The notes: generated by a model not told the origin, from the sequence alone. A stretch of DNA of 64,000 nt from Rhodococcus sp. G-MC3 (GCF_030063335.1 NZ_JASISW010000011.1:116390-180389), one strand, 5' to 3'; shown: positions 36,811 through 46,558, counted from the first letter of the stretch. Translations and numbers: made by a program.

Positions 36811-36844
36811 AGCCTATTTACCCCGATTTCACGGTAAATAGGCT
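36811..36844. promoter_or_regulatory. Perfect 12-bp inverted repeat, probable operator
   Basis: AGCCTATTTACC (36811-36822) and its exact complement GGTAAATAGGCT (36833-36844) flank a 10-base spacer. Centred at 36827.5, it is about 60 bases upstream of the predicted sulfur-operon start and about 90 bases upstream of hemW. It is AT-rich against the local background. The half-site spacing of 22 bases (two turns) suits a dimeric regulator; the position suits an activator of the sulfur operon. The regulator is not encoded in view. Confidence 0.75.
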
Positions 36845-36918
36845 GGCAGATCGACCGAAACATTGTTTCACCGATCATGCGGCGAAGTGCCGCCGAGAGT
36901 TCTGGGAGACTGTTTGGT

Positions 36919-38127
36919 GTGAACCTTCTCGCCGCGCCCACCGTCTCGCTCGAATTGTCCGACGAGGCATTCGACGGTGTCGGGCAGCGGCCGTTCGGAA
37001 TCTATGTTCACGTTCCGTTCTGCGCGACGCGATGCGGATACTGCGACTTCAACACCTACACGGCCGGCGAACTCGGGACTTCCGCGTCACCGCAGTCGTG
37101 GCTCGACGGTCTTCGTCGCGAACTCGATGTTGCTGCGTCGCTGATGAGCGAGCGGGCCGGGCTGGTTCCGACGGCCGATACCGTTTTCGTCGGGGGCGGA
37201 ACGCCGTCCTTGCTCGGCGGCGACGGACTCACCGACGTACTGGCGGCAGTGCGGTCGAGCTTCGGGTTGACCGCGGGGGCCGAGGTCACCACCGAGTCCA
37301 ATCCGGAATCGACGTCCCCGCAGTTCTTCGAGAAAATTCGCAGTGCCGGTTTCACCCGAATTTCCCTCGGTATGCAGTCTGCTGCACCACACGTGTTGGC
37401 AGTGCTCGATCGCACACATACCCCAGGCCGGGCCGTGGCCGCAGCCATGGAAGCGCGTGCTGCAGGCTTCGGCCATGTGAACCTGGATCTGATTTACGGC
37501 ACCCCCGGCGAACGCGACTCCGATCTCGATCTGTCCCTGGAGGCCGTCCTCGCCGCAGGCGTCGACCATGTGTCCGCGTACGCCCTCATCGTCGAGGACG
37601 GGACTGCCATGGCTCGCAAGGTTCGTCGAGGTGAACTTCCTGCCCCGGACGACGACGTCCTGGCCTCGCGCTACGAGCGCATCGATTCTGTTCTCTCCGG
37701 TGCTGGACTGAACTGGTACGAAGTCTCCAACTGGGCCACCGGCGACGACGCCCAGTGCAAACACAACATCGGCTACTGGGACGGCGGCGACTGGTGGGGC
37801 GCAGGCCCAGGCGCGCACAGTCACATCGGCGGCACCCGATTCTGGAACGTCAAGCACCCCGCGCGTTATGCAGAGCAGTTGAGCTCGGGCTCGCTGCCGG
37901 TTGCCGGGAGTGAGCTCCTCAGTGTCGACGATCGGCACCTCGAGGAACTGATGCTGAAGATCAGATTGCGCAGCGGACTACCGGCCGATGCTCTCGACGT
38001 CTCCGAACGCGCTGCAGCGCAGCAGGTCGTGGCGGACGGGCTGATGGTCGTGGAGAACGAGCGTTACGTACTCACCGACCGGGGCCGACTTCTCGCGGAT
38101 GCGGTCGTGCGCACCATCGCCGCCTGA
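36919..38127 (+). CDS. hemW: Radical SAM family haem chaperone HemW
   Basis: A 402-residue radical SAM protein. The cluster motif is CATRCGYCDF (CxxxCxxC, within the first 50 residues), followed by FVGGGTPSLL, ESNPES and GMQSAAPHVLAVLDRTHTPG. The C-terminal HemN-like domain contains EVSNWA and HNIGYWDGGDWWGAGPGAHSH. HemW binds haem and delivers it to respiratory enzymes; it is not the coproporphyrinogen dehydrogenase it was once named for. GTG at 36919 gives the standard N-terminus; an ATG at 36877 would add 14 unconserved residues. Confidence 0.93.
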   Translation: MNLLAAPTVSLELSDEAFDGVGQRPFGIYVHVPFCATRCGYCDFNTYTAGELGTSASPQSWLDGLRRELDVAASLMSERAGLVPTADTVFVGGGTPSLLGGDGLTDVLAAVRSSFGLTAGAEVTTESNPESTSPQFFEKIRSAGFTRISLGMQSAAPHVLAVLDRTHTPGRAVAAAMEARAAGFGHVNLDLIYGTPGERDSDLDLSLEAVLAAGVDHVSAYALIVEDGTAMARKVRRGELPAPDDDVLASRYERIDSVLSGAGLNWYEVSNWATGDDAQCKHNIGYWDGGDWWGAGPGAHSHIGGTRFWNVKHPARYAEQLSSGSLPVAGSELLSVDDRHLEELMLKIRLRSGLPADALDVSERAAAQQVVADGLMVVENERYVLTDRGRLLADAVVRTIAA

Positions 38128-38149
38128 GCCGGCCCACCGGCAGGGGAGG

Positions 38150-38497
38150 TCAGGCCCCGAGAACGTCGTAGTCGAACACTCGCGCATGCAGAACAGTCCG
38201 ATTGCGGAGCGCCGCGCGCACGGCGCGATGCAGACCGTCTTCGAGATAGACAACGCCGCGGTAATGGACTGCGTGGGGGAACAGGTCGCCGTAGAAGGTC
38301 GAGTCCTCGGACAGGAGTCGATCCAATTCGAGGACTTTCGTCGTGGTGACGATCTCGTCGAGCCGTAGCTGGCGCGGTGGAATCTTGGACCAGTCACGCA
38401 GGGACAGGCCGTGCTCCGGGTACGGTTTGCCGTCCCTCACACCTTTGAAGATCATGCGTTGTTCGTCATCGAAGTCGAGTTGCCCACCCGACCACAC
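38150..38497 (-). CDS. ParB-like nuclease-fold small protein (Rv2375-like)
   Basis: A 115-residue protein. The sequence [17 protein letters not shown] followed about 30 residues later by [25 protein letters not shown] resembles the ParB/sulfiredoxin core, where a parameter sentence (DEI..) is followed by a DGxHR motif. It lacks the HTH part of true ParB. A conserved hypothetical of similar size lies before hrcA in mycobacteria. GTG start at 38497 directly after an in-frame TAG. Convergent with hemW (22 bases apart), divergent from hrcA. Function unknown. Confidence 0.7.
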   Translation of the reverse strand: MWSGGQLDFDDEQRMIFKGVRDGKPYPEHGLSLRDWSKIPPRQLRLDEIVTTTKVLELDRLLSEDSTFYGDLFPHAVHYRGVVYLEDGLHRAVRAALRNRTVLHARVFDYDVLGA

Positions 38498-38601
38498 TAA
38501 GGCCTTGCGTCGGCAGCCGTCCTCCGGCTACTAGACTCGGAAGACGGACTGCCGTGGCCACAGCCGCGGGACCTGATAACAGGATCGGAGGGGAGATCAA
38601 G

Positions 38602-39645
38602 ATGTCGAGCACCGATGACCGACGTTTCGAAGTCTTGCGCGCCATCGTCGCGGACTACGTCTCCACTCAGGAACCTGTCGGCTCGCGTGCACTGGTCGAG
38701 CGCCACAACCTGGGAGTTTCCAGCGCCACCGTTCGAAACGACATGGCAGTCCTCGAGGCCGAGGGCTACATCGCGCAGCCGCACACCAGTTCGGGACGAG
38801 TCCCGACAGACAAGGGCTATCGGCGCTTCGTCGACCGCATCGCTGACGTCAAACCGCTGTCCTCGGCCGAGCGCCGAGCAATCCTCGAGTTTCTCGAAAA
38901 CGGAGTCGACCTCGACGACGTGCTTCGCCGCGGCGTGCGACTGCTGGCGCAGCTGACCCGGCAAGTTGCCGTCGTGCAGTACCCGACCCTCTCGGTGTCC
39001 TCGGTCCGGCACCTCGAGATCGTTGCACTGACGCCCGCCCGTCTCTTGATGGTGCTCATCACCGATTCGGGACGAGTCGATCAGCGCATTGTCGAACTGG
39101 GCGACGTTCTCGAAGACGAAGATCTCTCTCAGCTGCGCAGGCTGCTCGGTGGTGCGTTGGAGAGCAAGCGGCTCGCTGCGGCGTCGGCGGCAGTGGCCGA
39201 GCTCGCCGAGAACTCGCCTCCGGCACTCCGCGACGCGATGATTCGATCGGCGACCGTGTTGATCGAATCGCTCGTCGAACATCCCGAGGAACGACTGGTG
39301 CTGGGCGGCACGGCGAACCTGACGAGGAACGCTGCCGACTTCGCAGGCGACGCAGGCTTCCCCGGTTCGCTGCGTGCTGTTCTCGAAGCTCTGGAAGAGC
39401 AGGTCGTTGTCCTGAAACTGATTGCTGTGACACAGGACACGAGCACAGTCACGGTGCGAATCGGCGAAGAAACCCAGGTGGCAGAGATGCGAGGCACCTC
39501 GGTGATTTCCACTGGATACGGTTCTGCTGGCATGGTGCTGGGTGGGATGGGCGTGCTCGGACCCACTCGAATGGACTACCCAGGAACAATTGCATCGGTC
39601 GCAGCCGTTGCGAGGTACATCGGCGAGGTTCTCGCGGAGCGCTGA
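38602..39645 (+). CDS. hrcA: Heat-inducible transcription repressor HrcA
   Basis: A 347-residue repressor with an N-terminal winged helix ([46 protein letters not shown]) and a GAF-like dimerisation domain. It binds CIRCE elements of chaperone genes. ATG at 38602 is supported by GGAGGGGAG eight bases upstream and by the conserved start; an earlier ATG at 38554 is less likely. No CIRCE inverted repeat was found ahead of hrcA, so it is probably not autoregulated here. TAGACT at 38532 may be its -10. Confidence 0.96.
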   Translation: MSSTDDRRFEVLRAIVADYVSTQEPVGSRALVERHNLGVSSATVRNDMAVLEAEGYIAQPHTSSGRVPTDKGYRRFVDRIADVKPLSSAERRAILEFLENGVDLDDVLRRGVRLLAQLTRQVAVVQYPTLSVSSVRHLEIVALTPARLLMVLITDSGRVDQRIVELGDVLEDEDLSQLRRLLGGALESKRLAAASAAVAELAENSPPALRDAMIRSATVLIESLVEHPEERLVLGGTANLTRNAADFAGDAGFPGSLRAVLEALEEQVVVLKLIAVTQDTSTVTVRIGEETQVAEMRGTSVISTGYGSAGMVLGGMGVLGPTRMDYPGTIASVAAVARYIGEVLAER

Positions 39646-39739
39646 GAACCTCGCGGACACGCTCGTCGACACACTGAACAGGTGTCGGCAGCACTCTCGA
39701 TAGAAGAAGCTTTCAACGACGAGGACGAAAGAGACTTAC

Positions 39740-40897
39740 GTGGCACGGGACTATTACGGAACCCTCGGGGTCGGTCAGAAGGCGACCGACCAAGAGATCA
39801 AGCGCGCCTACCGCAAGCTGGCACGTGAGCTCCACCCCGACGTGAACCCCGACGAGGCTGCTCAAGCTCGGTTCAAGGACATCTCGACGGCATACGAGGT
39901 GCTGTCCGATCCCGAGAAACGCCGGGTCGTAGACCTCGGCGGCGACCCCTTGCAGCAGGGGGGCGGCGGTGGCGGCGGCTTCGGCGGTGCGGGCGGTTTC
40001 GGCGGCGGACTCGGCGACGTGTTCGAGGCATTCTTCGGCGGCGGCGGTGGCGGGGGAACCCGCGGACCTCGTGGTCGCATGCAGCCCGGTGCCGACTCCT
40101 TGCTGCGCACCAAGCTGACGCTCGACGAATGCGCGCTCGGGGTCACCAAGCACATCACCGTCGATACCGCGATCCTCTGCGATCTGTGCACCGGATCCGG
40201 CACCAACGGCGACTCGAAGCCGGTGCGCTGTGAAACGTGCGGCGGTGCGGGCGAGGTTCAGTCGGTGCAGCGTTCGTTCCTCGGCCAGGTCATGACATCG
40301 CGGCCGTGCCCCACCTGCCGCGGTGCAGGCGAGACCATCCCCGACCCGTGCCGAAAGTGTGGCGGCGACGGCCGAGTGCGCTCGCGTCGTGACATCTCGG
40401 TGAAGGTTCCCCTCGGAGTGAGCAACGGCATGCGTATCCGTCTCGCGTCCCAGGGGGAGGTCGGACCGGGCGGCGGTCCCGCCGGTGACCTGTACGTCGA
40501 GATCGTCGAACAGCAGCACGAGGTCTTCGTCCGCGACGGCGACGATCTGCACTGCACCGTTCGAGTTCCGATGGTCGACGCTGCCCTCGGAACCTCGGTG
40601 TCCGTCGATGCCATCATCGACGGTCCCACCGAGATCTCGGTGGATCAGGGAACCCAACCAGGGGCGGTGACGGTATTGCGTGGTCACGGCATGCCGAAAC
40701 TGCGGTCAGGGGTGCGCGGAGATCTTCACGCGCACCTCGAAGTGGTGGTTCCATCCAAACTCGACAGCAAGCAGACCCAACTGCTCGAAGACCTCAAACG
40801 ACTGCGCGATCGCGATACCGCCGAGGTCGTCACCATCGGCTCCCAGCACAGTGGAGGTCTGTTCTCCAGGCTGCGGGAAGCGTTCAGCGGACGCTGA
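39740..40897 (+). CDS. dnaJ2: Chaperone protein DnaJ (DnaJ2)
   Basis: A 385-residue type I J-protein. J domain with HPD (residues 34-36, in [10 protein letters not shown]), a Gly/Phe-rich linker made of GGGG runs (about 73-112), four zinc-finger repeats ([36 protein letters not shown]) and the C-terminal substrate-binding domains. Stimulates DnaK ATPase; dnaK is not in the window. GTG at 39740, 94 bases after hrcA, matching the hrcA-dnaJ2 pair of mycobacteria (Rv2374c-Rv2373c). Confidence 0.97.
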   Translation: MARDYYGTLGVGQKATDQEIKRAYRKLARELHPDVNPDEAAQARFKDISTAYEVLSDPEKRRVVDLGGDPLQQGGGGGGGFGGAGGFGGGLGDVFEAFFGGGGGGGTRGPRGRMQPGADSLLRTKLTLDECALGVTKHITVDTAILCDLCTGSGTNGDSKPVRCETCGGAGEVQSVQRSFLGQVMTSRPCPTCRGAGETIPDPCRKCGGDGRVRSRRDISVKVPLGVSNGMRIRLASQGEVGPGGGPAGDLYVEIVEQQHEVFVRDGDDLHCTVRVPMVDAALGTSVSVDAIIDGPTEISVDQGTQPGAVTVLRGHGMPKLRSGVRGDLHAHLEVVVPSKLDSKQTQLLEDLKRLRDRDTAEVVTIGSQHSGGLFSRLREAFSGR

Positions 40898-40899
40898 CC

Positions 40900-41676
40900 A
40901 TGGCGGCAACCGTCTTCTTCCTGAATCCGCTGCCGGCAGTCGGCGGCACCGCAGTGCTCGACGGTAAGGAAGGTCATCACGCGGCGACCGTGCGCCGTAT
41001 TCGAGTCGGCGAGCGCATTGTGCTGTCCGACGGCGAGGGCGGAATAGCCGAGACCGTGGTCACCGGCGTGGAACGCGAACGCCTGGAGATGACGGTCGAG
41101 GCGCGCATGGAGGCGGCGCGTCCGAGCCCGACGGTGGGTCTGGTCCAAGCGCTACCGAAGGCCGAGCGATCCGAACTCGCAGTCGAATTGGCGACCGAAG
41201 CAGGCATCGATTCGATCGTGCCCTGGCAGTCTTCGCGCTGCGTTGCGCGGTGGGAGGGTCCGAAAGCTGTCAAGGGCGTGACGCGGTGGCGCGGCGTCGT
41301 CGCCGCTGCGTCCAAGCAGTCCAGACGGGCGTACGTGCCCGAGGTCGCCGAGCTGCACAGCACCGCTGATGTCCTGAAACGTGTTCGCGCCGTGGTCGAT
41401 CGGGGTGGAATCGTCGCGGTACTGCACGAATCGGCTGCCGAGAAGTTCTCCGCGCTGAAGTTCCGAGAGGTCGCGGAAGTTTTGCTGGTGGTCGGCCCCG
41501 AAGGCGGCATCGACGACAAGGAAATCGCGAAGTTGACCGAAGCGGGCGCCGTTCCGGTGTTACTGGGTCCTACCGTCCTGCGGACCTCGACGGCCGCGGC
41601 GGTCGCCCTGGGCGCTATCGGCGTCCTCACCGACCGATGGAATCATGCTCCTCTGAATTTCGGATCACCGGAGTGA
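40900..41676 (+). CDS. rsmE: 16S rRNA (uracil1498-N3)-methyltransferase
   Basis: A 258-residue SPOUT methyltransferase with an N-terminal PUA-like domain (GKEGHHAATVRRIRVGERIVLSDGEG) and the SAM-binding trefoil knot LLVVGPEGGIDDKEIAKL then LGPTVLRTSTAAAVALGAI. Starts two bases after dnaJ2. Methylates U1498 of 16S rRNA. Its stop overlaps the GTG of a hydrolase gene. Confidence 0.95.
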   Translation: MAATVFFLNPLPAVGGTAVLDGKEGHHAATVRRIRVGERIVLSDGEGGIAETVVTGVERERLEMTVEARMEAARPSPTVGLVQALPKAERSELAVELATEAGIDSIVPWQSSRCVARWEGPKAVKGVTRWRGVVAAASKQSRRAYVPEVAELHSTADVLKRVRAVVDRGGIVAVLHESAAEKFSALKFREVAEVLLVVGPEGGIDDKEIAKLTEAGAVPVLLGPTVLRTSTAAAVALGAIGVLTDRWNHAPLNFGSPE

Positions 41677-42446
41677 ACCGGATCAAGATCGATTATGGAG
41701 AGCATCCGGAGCAGTACGGTCATCTATATCTTCCGGAAAGTCCTGTGCGTGAACCGCTTCCGGTGGTGATGGTCGTGCACGGTGGATCGTGGAGTGGGCG
41801 ATACGCGCTGACTCTGGGAACCCAGTACGCCGTCGAATTCGCGCGCGCAGGATTGGCGGCATGGAACATCGAGTACCGCCGTGTCGGTAAAGGAGGTGTG
41901 TGGCCCGAGGTCGGCTCGGACGTGTCGGCTGCGCTGCAGGCCGTCGGTTCTCTGGTGCAGCAACACTCGCCGATACCGTTCGACACGAACGATATTCGCG
42001 TTATCGGTCACTCGGCGGGTGGGCATCTCGCAGTCTGGATGACAGGGGAGCGTCAGCTGCCGATCCGGCCGTCTTTGGTTGTGTCGCAGGCAGGCGTTCT
42101 CGATCTCGCTGCAGGACCTGCCAGTGGTCACGCGAACCCGGCTGTGGAGTCTTTGCTGGATGCGCGCTACGAGGATGCGCCGGAGTTGTACAGGGCTGCC
42201 TCGCCCCTGCACAGGCTGCCGACCGGAGTACCCGTGCGGTGCATTCACGGAGCAGCGGACGTGCAGGTGCCGGTCACTCACAGTGAGCGTTACGTCGCGG
42301 CAGCGACCGCCGCGGGGGACGTCGCAGGACTGTCCGTGATCGACGGGGAGGACCATTTCGCCTTCCTTGCGCCGGGAACGGAATGCTGGAAGCAGTCCAT
42401 GGCCGCTGTACTGAACCACCGGCCGATTGAACCACCGGCCGATTGA
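41673..42446 (+). CDS. Alpha/beta hydrolase (acylamidase/kynurenine formamidase-like)
   Basis: A 257-residue hydrolase. Oxyanion motif HGGSW near 38, nucleophile elbow GHSAGG near 112, acid in IHGAADVQVP and catalytic His in DGEDHFAF are all present, the layout of small carboxylesterases and kynurenine formamidases. GTG 41673 overlaps the rsmE stop (GTGA) and is preferred over an ATG at 41637 that lies inside rsmE. The C-terminal residues (NHRPIEPPAD) come partly from a 16-bp duplication. Substrate unknown. Confidence 0.85.
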   Translation: MNRIKIDYGEHPEQYGHLYLPESPVREPLPVVMVVHGGSWSGRYALTLGTQYAVEFARAGLAAWNIEYRRVGKGGVWPEVGSDVSAALQAVGSLVQQHSPIPFDTNDIRVIGHSAGGHLAVWMTGERQLPIRPSLVVSQAGVLDLAAGPASGHANPAVESLLDARYEDAPELYRAASPLHRLPTGVPVRCIHGAADVQVPVTHSERYVAAATAAGDVAGLSVIDGEDHFAFLAPGTECWKQSMAAVLNHRPIEPPAD

Positions 42447-42453
42447 ACCACCG
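42413..42453 (+). repeat. 16-bp tandem repeat across the hydrolase stop codon
   Basis: Two exact 16-bp copies (42413-42428, 42429-42444) and a partial third copy to 42453 overlap the end of the hydrolase gene. The frame meets the TGA in the repeat junction. Confidence 0.9.
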
Positions 42454-42471
42454 TGCAGGTAAATTGGAATG

Positions 42472-42489
42472 CGCGCATTGCCGTGCGCG
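42472..42489. repeat. Hairpin-forming inverted repeat before phoH
   Basis: CGCGCA (42472-42477) and TGCGCG (42484-42489) around six bases, in the 101-base gap between the hydrolase and phoH. It has no U run; it may be a weak terminator or regulatory hairpin. Confidence 0.3.
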
Positions 42490-42547
42490 TTAAACTCGAG
42501 ATCAGCATCCCGTTACGCGACATCCGAAAGCAGGCCATAGCCACCAC

Positions 42548-43588
42548 GTGAGTCAACACAGCGAATTTCCTGCCGAGCGTCAGGTTCGGTCAAGCATGGA
42601 ATTGGCACCCGAGGCCGTCCCTCCACTCCTCGGGCAGTCCGACGAGAATCTTCGCGCCTTGGAAGAGGTGCTCAGTGCCGATATCCACGTTCGCGGAAAT
42701 GCAGTGACTCTCAGTGGAAAGGTCGCCGACGTCGCGTTGGCCGAGCGGGTGATCTCGGAGTTGGCGGCCGTCGTCAAGCGCGCGCAGCCACTTACGCCCG
42801 ATGCGGTCCGCCGCACCGTCGCCATGCTCACCGAAGGAGTGGCAGAATCGCCCGCCGAGGTGCTGAGCCTGGACATTCTGTCGCGTCGGGGTAAGACGAT
42901 CCGTCCCAAAACCCTGAACCAGAAACGCTATGTCGACGCCATCGACGTCAACACCATCGTGTTCGGGATCGGGCCGGCAGGCACCGGCAAGACCTACCTG
43001 GCGATGGCCAAGGCGGTCCAAGCGCTGCAGACCAAGCAGGTGAGCCGGATCATCCTGACTCGGCCGGCCGTCGAAGCAGGGGAGCGTCTCGGCTTCCTGC
43101 CCGGCACCCTGCACGAGAAGATCGATCCGTACCTGCGACCGCTTCACGATGCTCTGCACGACATGATGGACGAGGAGGCCATCCCGAAGCTGATGCAGGC
43201 CGGAGTCATCGAGGTTGCACCACTCGCCTACATGCGTGGACGTACGTTGAACGACGCGTTCATCATTCTCGACGAGGCGCAGAACACCACTGCCGAGCAG
43301 ATGAAGATGTTCCTGACCAGGCTCGGGTTCGGTTCCAAGATCGTCGTGACCGGCGACGTCACGCAGGTAGACCTGCCAGGCGGAGCTCGGTCCGGGCTCC
43401 GCGCAGCCAGCGAGATCCTCACCGATGTCGACGACATCCACTTCGCGCAGCTGACGAGTAGCGATGTCGTGCGGCACCGTCTCGTATCCGAGATCGTCGA
43501 TGCGTACGAGCGGTTCGAATCCACGCACGAGGCCGACGGCAACCGTGCGCAGCGACGCTCGAACGGTCCGCGGTCAGCTCGCCGTTAG
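42548..43588 (+). CDS. phoH: PhoH-like ATPase (PhoH1)
   Basis: A 346-residue P-loop ATPase. A KH-like N-terminal part (about 1-110) precedes Walker A GPAGTGKTY (near 142) and Walker B FIILDEAQNTT (near 240). The gene sits directly before ybeY, era and related ribosome-maturation genes, as in Rv2368c, which suggests an RNA-related role; in other bacteria it is phosphate-responsive. GTG start at 42548. Confidence 0.93.
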   Translation: MSQHSEFPAERQVRSSMELAPEAVPPLLGQSDENLRALEEVLSADIHVRGNAVTLSGKVADVALAERVISELAAVVKRAQPLTPDAVRRTVAMLTEGVAESPAEVLSLDILSRRGKTIRPKTLNQKRYVDAIDVNTIVFGIGPAGTGKTYLAMAKAVQALQTKQVSRIILTRPAVEAGERLGFLPGTLHEKIDPYLRPLHDALHDMMDEEAIPKLMQAGVIEVAPLAYMRGRTLNDAFIILDEAQNTTAEQMKMFLTRLGFGSKIVVTGDVTQVDLPGGARSGLRAASEILTDVDDIHFAQLTSSDVVRHRLVSEIVDAYERFESTHEADGNRAQRRSNGPRSARR

Positions 43589-43607
43589 AGTACTCGCCGT
43601 TAGAGTA
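43578..43607 (+). repeat. 15-bp tandem duplication over the phoH stop codon
   Basis: Two exact 15-bp copies (43578-43592, 43593-43607) cover the end of phoH and the following bases; the stop TAG lies in the first copy. Confidence 0.9.
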
Positions 43608-43657
43608 ATCGTGTCCGGAGTCGAGAAAGAACGATGTGTAGAGAGAATGTGCGGTAG

Positions 43658-44200
43658 ATGAGTATCGAGGTGTCCAATGAATCGGGGATGGATATCTCCG
43701 AGCCGGAACTCGTGAGCGTGGCCAGGTTCGCGATCGCGAGCATGGATGTGCACCCTGCCGCCGAACTGTCGATGGTTCTCGTCGATTCGGCCACCATGGC
43801 CGATCTGCACATGCGGTGGATGGACCTTCCCGGCCCGACCGACGTGATGTCGTTTCCGATGGATGAGCTGGAGCCGGGCGGTCGTCCCGACGCGCCGGAC
43901 CCCGGGCCGTCGATGCTCGGGGATATCGTGTTGTGCCCGTCGTTCGCCGCGGATCAGGCCGCGTCCGCCGGTCACCCGCTCGAACACGAACTCGCGCTGC
44001 TGACGGTGCACGGCGTTCTGCATCTGCTCGGTTACGACCATGCCGAACCCGACGAGGAGAAGGAGATGTTCGGTCTCCAGAATCGAATCCTCGAGGACTG
44101 GTACGAGGATCTTCGCCGCGCGGAGGAAGCCGATCTGCAAACCGCACGGGACAATCGGCTTCTGGGCAAGACCGGATTCGCCCGGGACGAGAACCTGTGA
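43658..44200 (+). CDS. ybeY: Endoribonuclease YbeY
   Basis: A 180-residue metallo-endoribonuclease of 16S rRNA maturation and ribosome quality control. The zinc site is [11 protein letters not shown] (HxxxHxxxxxH), about residue 118-128, with conserved [10 protein letters not shown] near 65. The ATG fits the family length. The stop overlaps the GTG of the CNNM gene. Confidence 0.96.
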   Translation: MSIEVSNESGMDISEPELVSVARFAIASMDVHPAAELSMVLVDSATMADLHMRWMDLPGPTDVMSFPMDELEPGGRPDAPDPGPSMLGDIVLCPSFAADQAASAGHPLEHELALLTVHGVLHLLGYDHAEPDEEKEMFGLQNRILEDWYEDLRRAEEADLQTARDNRLLGKTGFARDENL

Positions 44201-45519
44201 GCAGTGCACCCGCACTCATCGTCTCTGCTGTTGTGCTGGTTCCGCTCGCCGGTGTGTTCGCGGCCGTCGACTCGGCGCTCAACACCGTCTCTCGGGCCCG
44301 CATCGAGGATATGGTCAAGGACGAACGACCGGGTGCCGTCGGGCTGCTCAACGTCGTGGCGGACCGACCGCGGTACGTCAATCTGACTGTTCTGCTGCGG
44401 ATTCTGTGCGAGATTGCGGCGACGGTAATGCTGGCGGGCGGCATGATGGATCTGCTGTCGGAAAATCTGGCGCTTGCCGTCACCGCAGTCATCATGGTGC
44501 TCGTCAGTTATGTCGCAGTCGGCGTCGGCCCGCGGACGCTCGGCCGCCAGCATGCGTACTCGATAGCGTTGTCCGCTGCATTTCCGCTTCGCGCCCTCGG
44601 CTGGATTCTCGGCCCGGTGAGCAGGTTGCTCATCCTGATCGGTAACGCCATCACCCCTGGCCGCGGATTTCGTAACGGCCCCTTCGCTTCCGAGATCGAG
44701 CTCCGCGAACTCGTCGACATGGCGCGTGAGCGCGGCGTGGTCGCCGACGACGAACGTCGCATGATTCAGTCCGTGTTCGAGCTCGGCGACACCTCGGCGC
44801 GCGAAGTCATGGTGCCGAGGCCCGAAATGGTCTGGATCGAATCGGACAAGTCGGCAGGTCAAGCAACGTCGCTGGCAGTGAGGTCGGGACACTCGCGAAT
44901 CCCGGTGATCGGTGAGAACGTCGACGACATCGTCGGTGTGGTCTATCTGAAAGATCTTGTGCAGCAGACGTATTTTTCGACCGACGGTGGTCGCGGTGTG
45001 CAGGTGAGCCAACTGATGCGTCCAGCCGTCTTCGTGCCGGATTCCAAAGCCCTCGATGCACTCCTGGCCGAGATGCAGAGGGACCGCAATCACATGGCGC
45101 TACTCGTCGATGAATACGGCGGCACTGCCGGTCTCGTCACCATCGAGGATGTACTGGAAGAGATCGTGGGCGAGATAGCGGACGAATACGACGCCGACGA
45201 GGTTGCGCCGATCGAAGATCTCGGTGACGGAACTTTCCGTGTGTCAGCGCGGGTGCCGCTCGAAGATGTCGGTGAGTTGTTCGGCATCGAGATCGAGTCC
45301 GAGGATGTCGACACTCTCGGCGGGCTTCTCGGTTACGAACTCGGCCGTGTGCCGCTGCCGGGTTCACGTGTCGAATCCCACGGATTGATTCTGGTCGGCG
45401 AAGGCGGAGCGGACCAGAAGGGCCGGGTTCGCGTGACCACTGTTCTGGTGGAGAAGGTCCCGGCTCCTCAGTCAACCGAAAACAATGCAGAAAACGAGAC
45501 AGAAGATGCCGATGAATAA
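44197..45519 (+). CDS. CNNM/CorC (hemolysin C-like) transporter protein
   Basis: A 440-residue membrane protein with an N-terminal CNNM domain of about four helices (1-180), then a pair of CBS domains ([16 protein letters not shown] and [21 protein letters not shown]) with [22 protein letters not shown], and a C-terminal CorC_HlyC domain. Family members move or sense Mg2+/Co2+; hemolysin is a misnomer. GTG 44197 overlaps the ybeY stop. Counterpart of Rv2366c. The acidic tail ([13 protein letters not shown]) is low-complexity. Confidence 0.93.
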   Translation: MSSAPALIVSAVVLVPLAGVFAAVDSALNTVSRARIEDMVKDERPGAVGLLNVVADRPRYVNLTVLLRILCEIAATVMLAGGMMDLLSENLALAVTAVIMVLVSYVAVGVGPRTLGRQHAYSIALSAAFPLRALGWILGPVSRLLILIGNAITPGRGFRNGPFASEIELRELVDMARERGVVADDERRMIQSVFELGDTSAREVMVPRPEMVWIESDKSAGQATSLAVRSGHSRIPVIGENVDDIVGVVYLKDLVQQTYFSTDGGRGVQVSQLMRPAVFVPDSKALDALLAEMQRDRNHMALLVDEYGGTAGLVTIEDVLEEIVGEIADEYDADEVAPIEDLGDGTFRVSARVPLEDVGELFGIEIESEDVDTLGGLLGYELGRVPLPGSRVESHGLILVGEGGADQKGRVRVTTVLVEKVPAPQSTENNAENETEDADE

Positions 45520-45539
45520 GTGCATCGGCGTCACGACTA

Positions 45540-45570
45540 TCCCAGCCGACTGCGGCGGGAAGAGCTGGGA
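45540..45570 (+). promoter_or_regulatory. Inverted repeat overlapping the era ribosome site
   Basis: TCCCAGC (45540-45546) and GCTGGGA (45564-45570) can pair across 17 bases; the 3' arm includes part of the GGGAGG ribosome site eight bases before the era GTG. Folding could dampen era translation. Confidence 0.35.
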
Positions 45571-45578
45571 GGTGCGGG

Positions 45579-46493
45579 GTGTCTGACGCGAGCAAAGAAG
45601 AGTTTCGGTCCGGATTCGTTTGTTTCGTGGGTCGACCGAACACCGGGAAGTCGACGCTGACCAATGCGCTCGTCGGTGCCAAGATCGCCATCACATCGTC
45701 TCGTCCACAGACGACCAGGCACACGATCCGCGGAATCGTTCACCGCGACAGTGCGCAACTGATCCTGGTGGATACGCCCGGGTTGCACCGTCCCCGCACA
45801 CTTCTGGGCCAGCGCCTCAACGATCTGGTGCAGGACACGTACTCGGAAGTCGACGTCATCGGTTTGTGCATTCCCGCGGACGAGAAGATCGGGCCTGGCG
45901 ACCGATGGATTCTCGAACAGGTGCGTCACATTGCACCGAAGACCACGTTGATCGGCATCATCACCAAGATCGACAAGGTGAAGAAGGAACGCATCGTTCA
46001 ACAGCTCATGGCCCTGTCGAAGCTCCTCGGCGAGAACAGTCACGTCATCCCGGTGTCCGCGACATCGGGGGAGCAGGTGGAAAAGCTCGTCGAGCTTCTC
46101 GCTTCGGAGTTGCCGCCAGGGCCTGCGTTCTACCCTGACGGCGAGCTCACGGACGAGCCGGAAGAGATCTTGATGGCCGAGCTCATCCGTGAGGCCGCGC
46201 TCGAAGGCGTTCGTGACGAACTCCCGCACTCGCTCGCTGTCGTGATCGACGAGATCACTCCGCGAGAAGGCCACGACAACATGCTCGATGTGCACGCAAT
46301 TCTCTACGTCGAACGATCGAGCCAGAAGGCAATCATCATCGGCAAGGGTGGATCGCGGCTCAAGGAAGTCGGCACCGAGTCGCGCCTACAGATCGAGAAG
46401 CTTCTGGGAACCAGGATCTACCTCGATCTGCACGTGAAGATCGCGAAGGATTGGCAGACCGACCCCAAGCAGATGGGCAAGCTCGGTTTCTGA
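45579..46493 (+). CDS. era: GTPase Era
   Basis: A 304-residue GTPase with a C-terminal KH domain that binds the 3' end of 16S rRNA. G1 GRPNTGKST (near 14-22), G3 DTPGL, G4 TKIDK; the KH signature is IIIGKGGSRLKEVGTESR near 249. GTG at 45579 gives the usual N-terminus. Clustered with ybeY, recO and uppS, as in Rv2364c. Confidence 0.97.
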   Translation: MSDASKEEFRSGFVCFVGRPNTGKSTLTNALVGAKIAITSSRPQTTRHTIRGIVHRDSAQLILVDTPGLHRPRTLLGQRLNDLVQDTYSEVDVIGLCIPADEKIGPGDRWILEQVRHIAPKTTLIGIITKIDKVKKERIVQQLMALSKLLGENSHVIPVSATSGEQVEKLVELLASELPPGPAFYPDGELTDEPEEILMAELIREAALEGVRDELPHSLAVVIDEITPREGHDNMLDVHAILYVERSSQKAIIIGKGGSRLKEVGTESRLQIEKLLGTRIYLDLHVKIAKDWQTDPKQMGKLGF

Positions 46494-46558
46494 GCGTCGC
46501 TGGATCCGCCGTGAGTGGGAGACATCCATTCGCTCTGCTGCATGGGAGACTGGTAAGC

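Noticed and set aside
36877..36918. An upstream ATG start for hemW
   Set aside because: The added 14 residues are not conserved, and GTG 36919 gives the normal start of the family.
40000..40080. GGC-rich repeats in dnaJ2 as a CRISPR-like or satellite repeat
   Set aside because: They encode the Gly/Phe linker expected in DnaJ and have no spacers. No CRISPR array was seen anywhere in the window.
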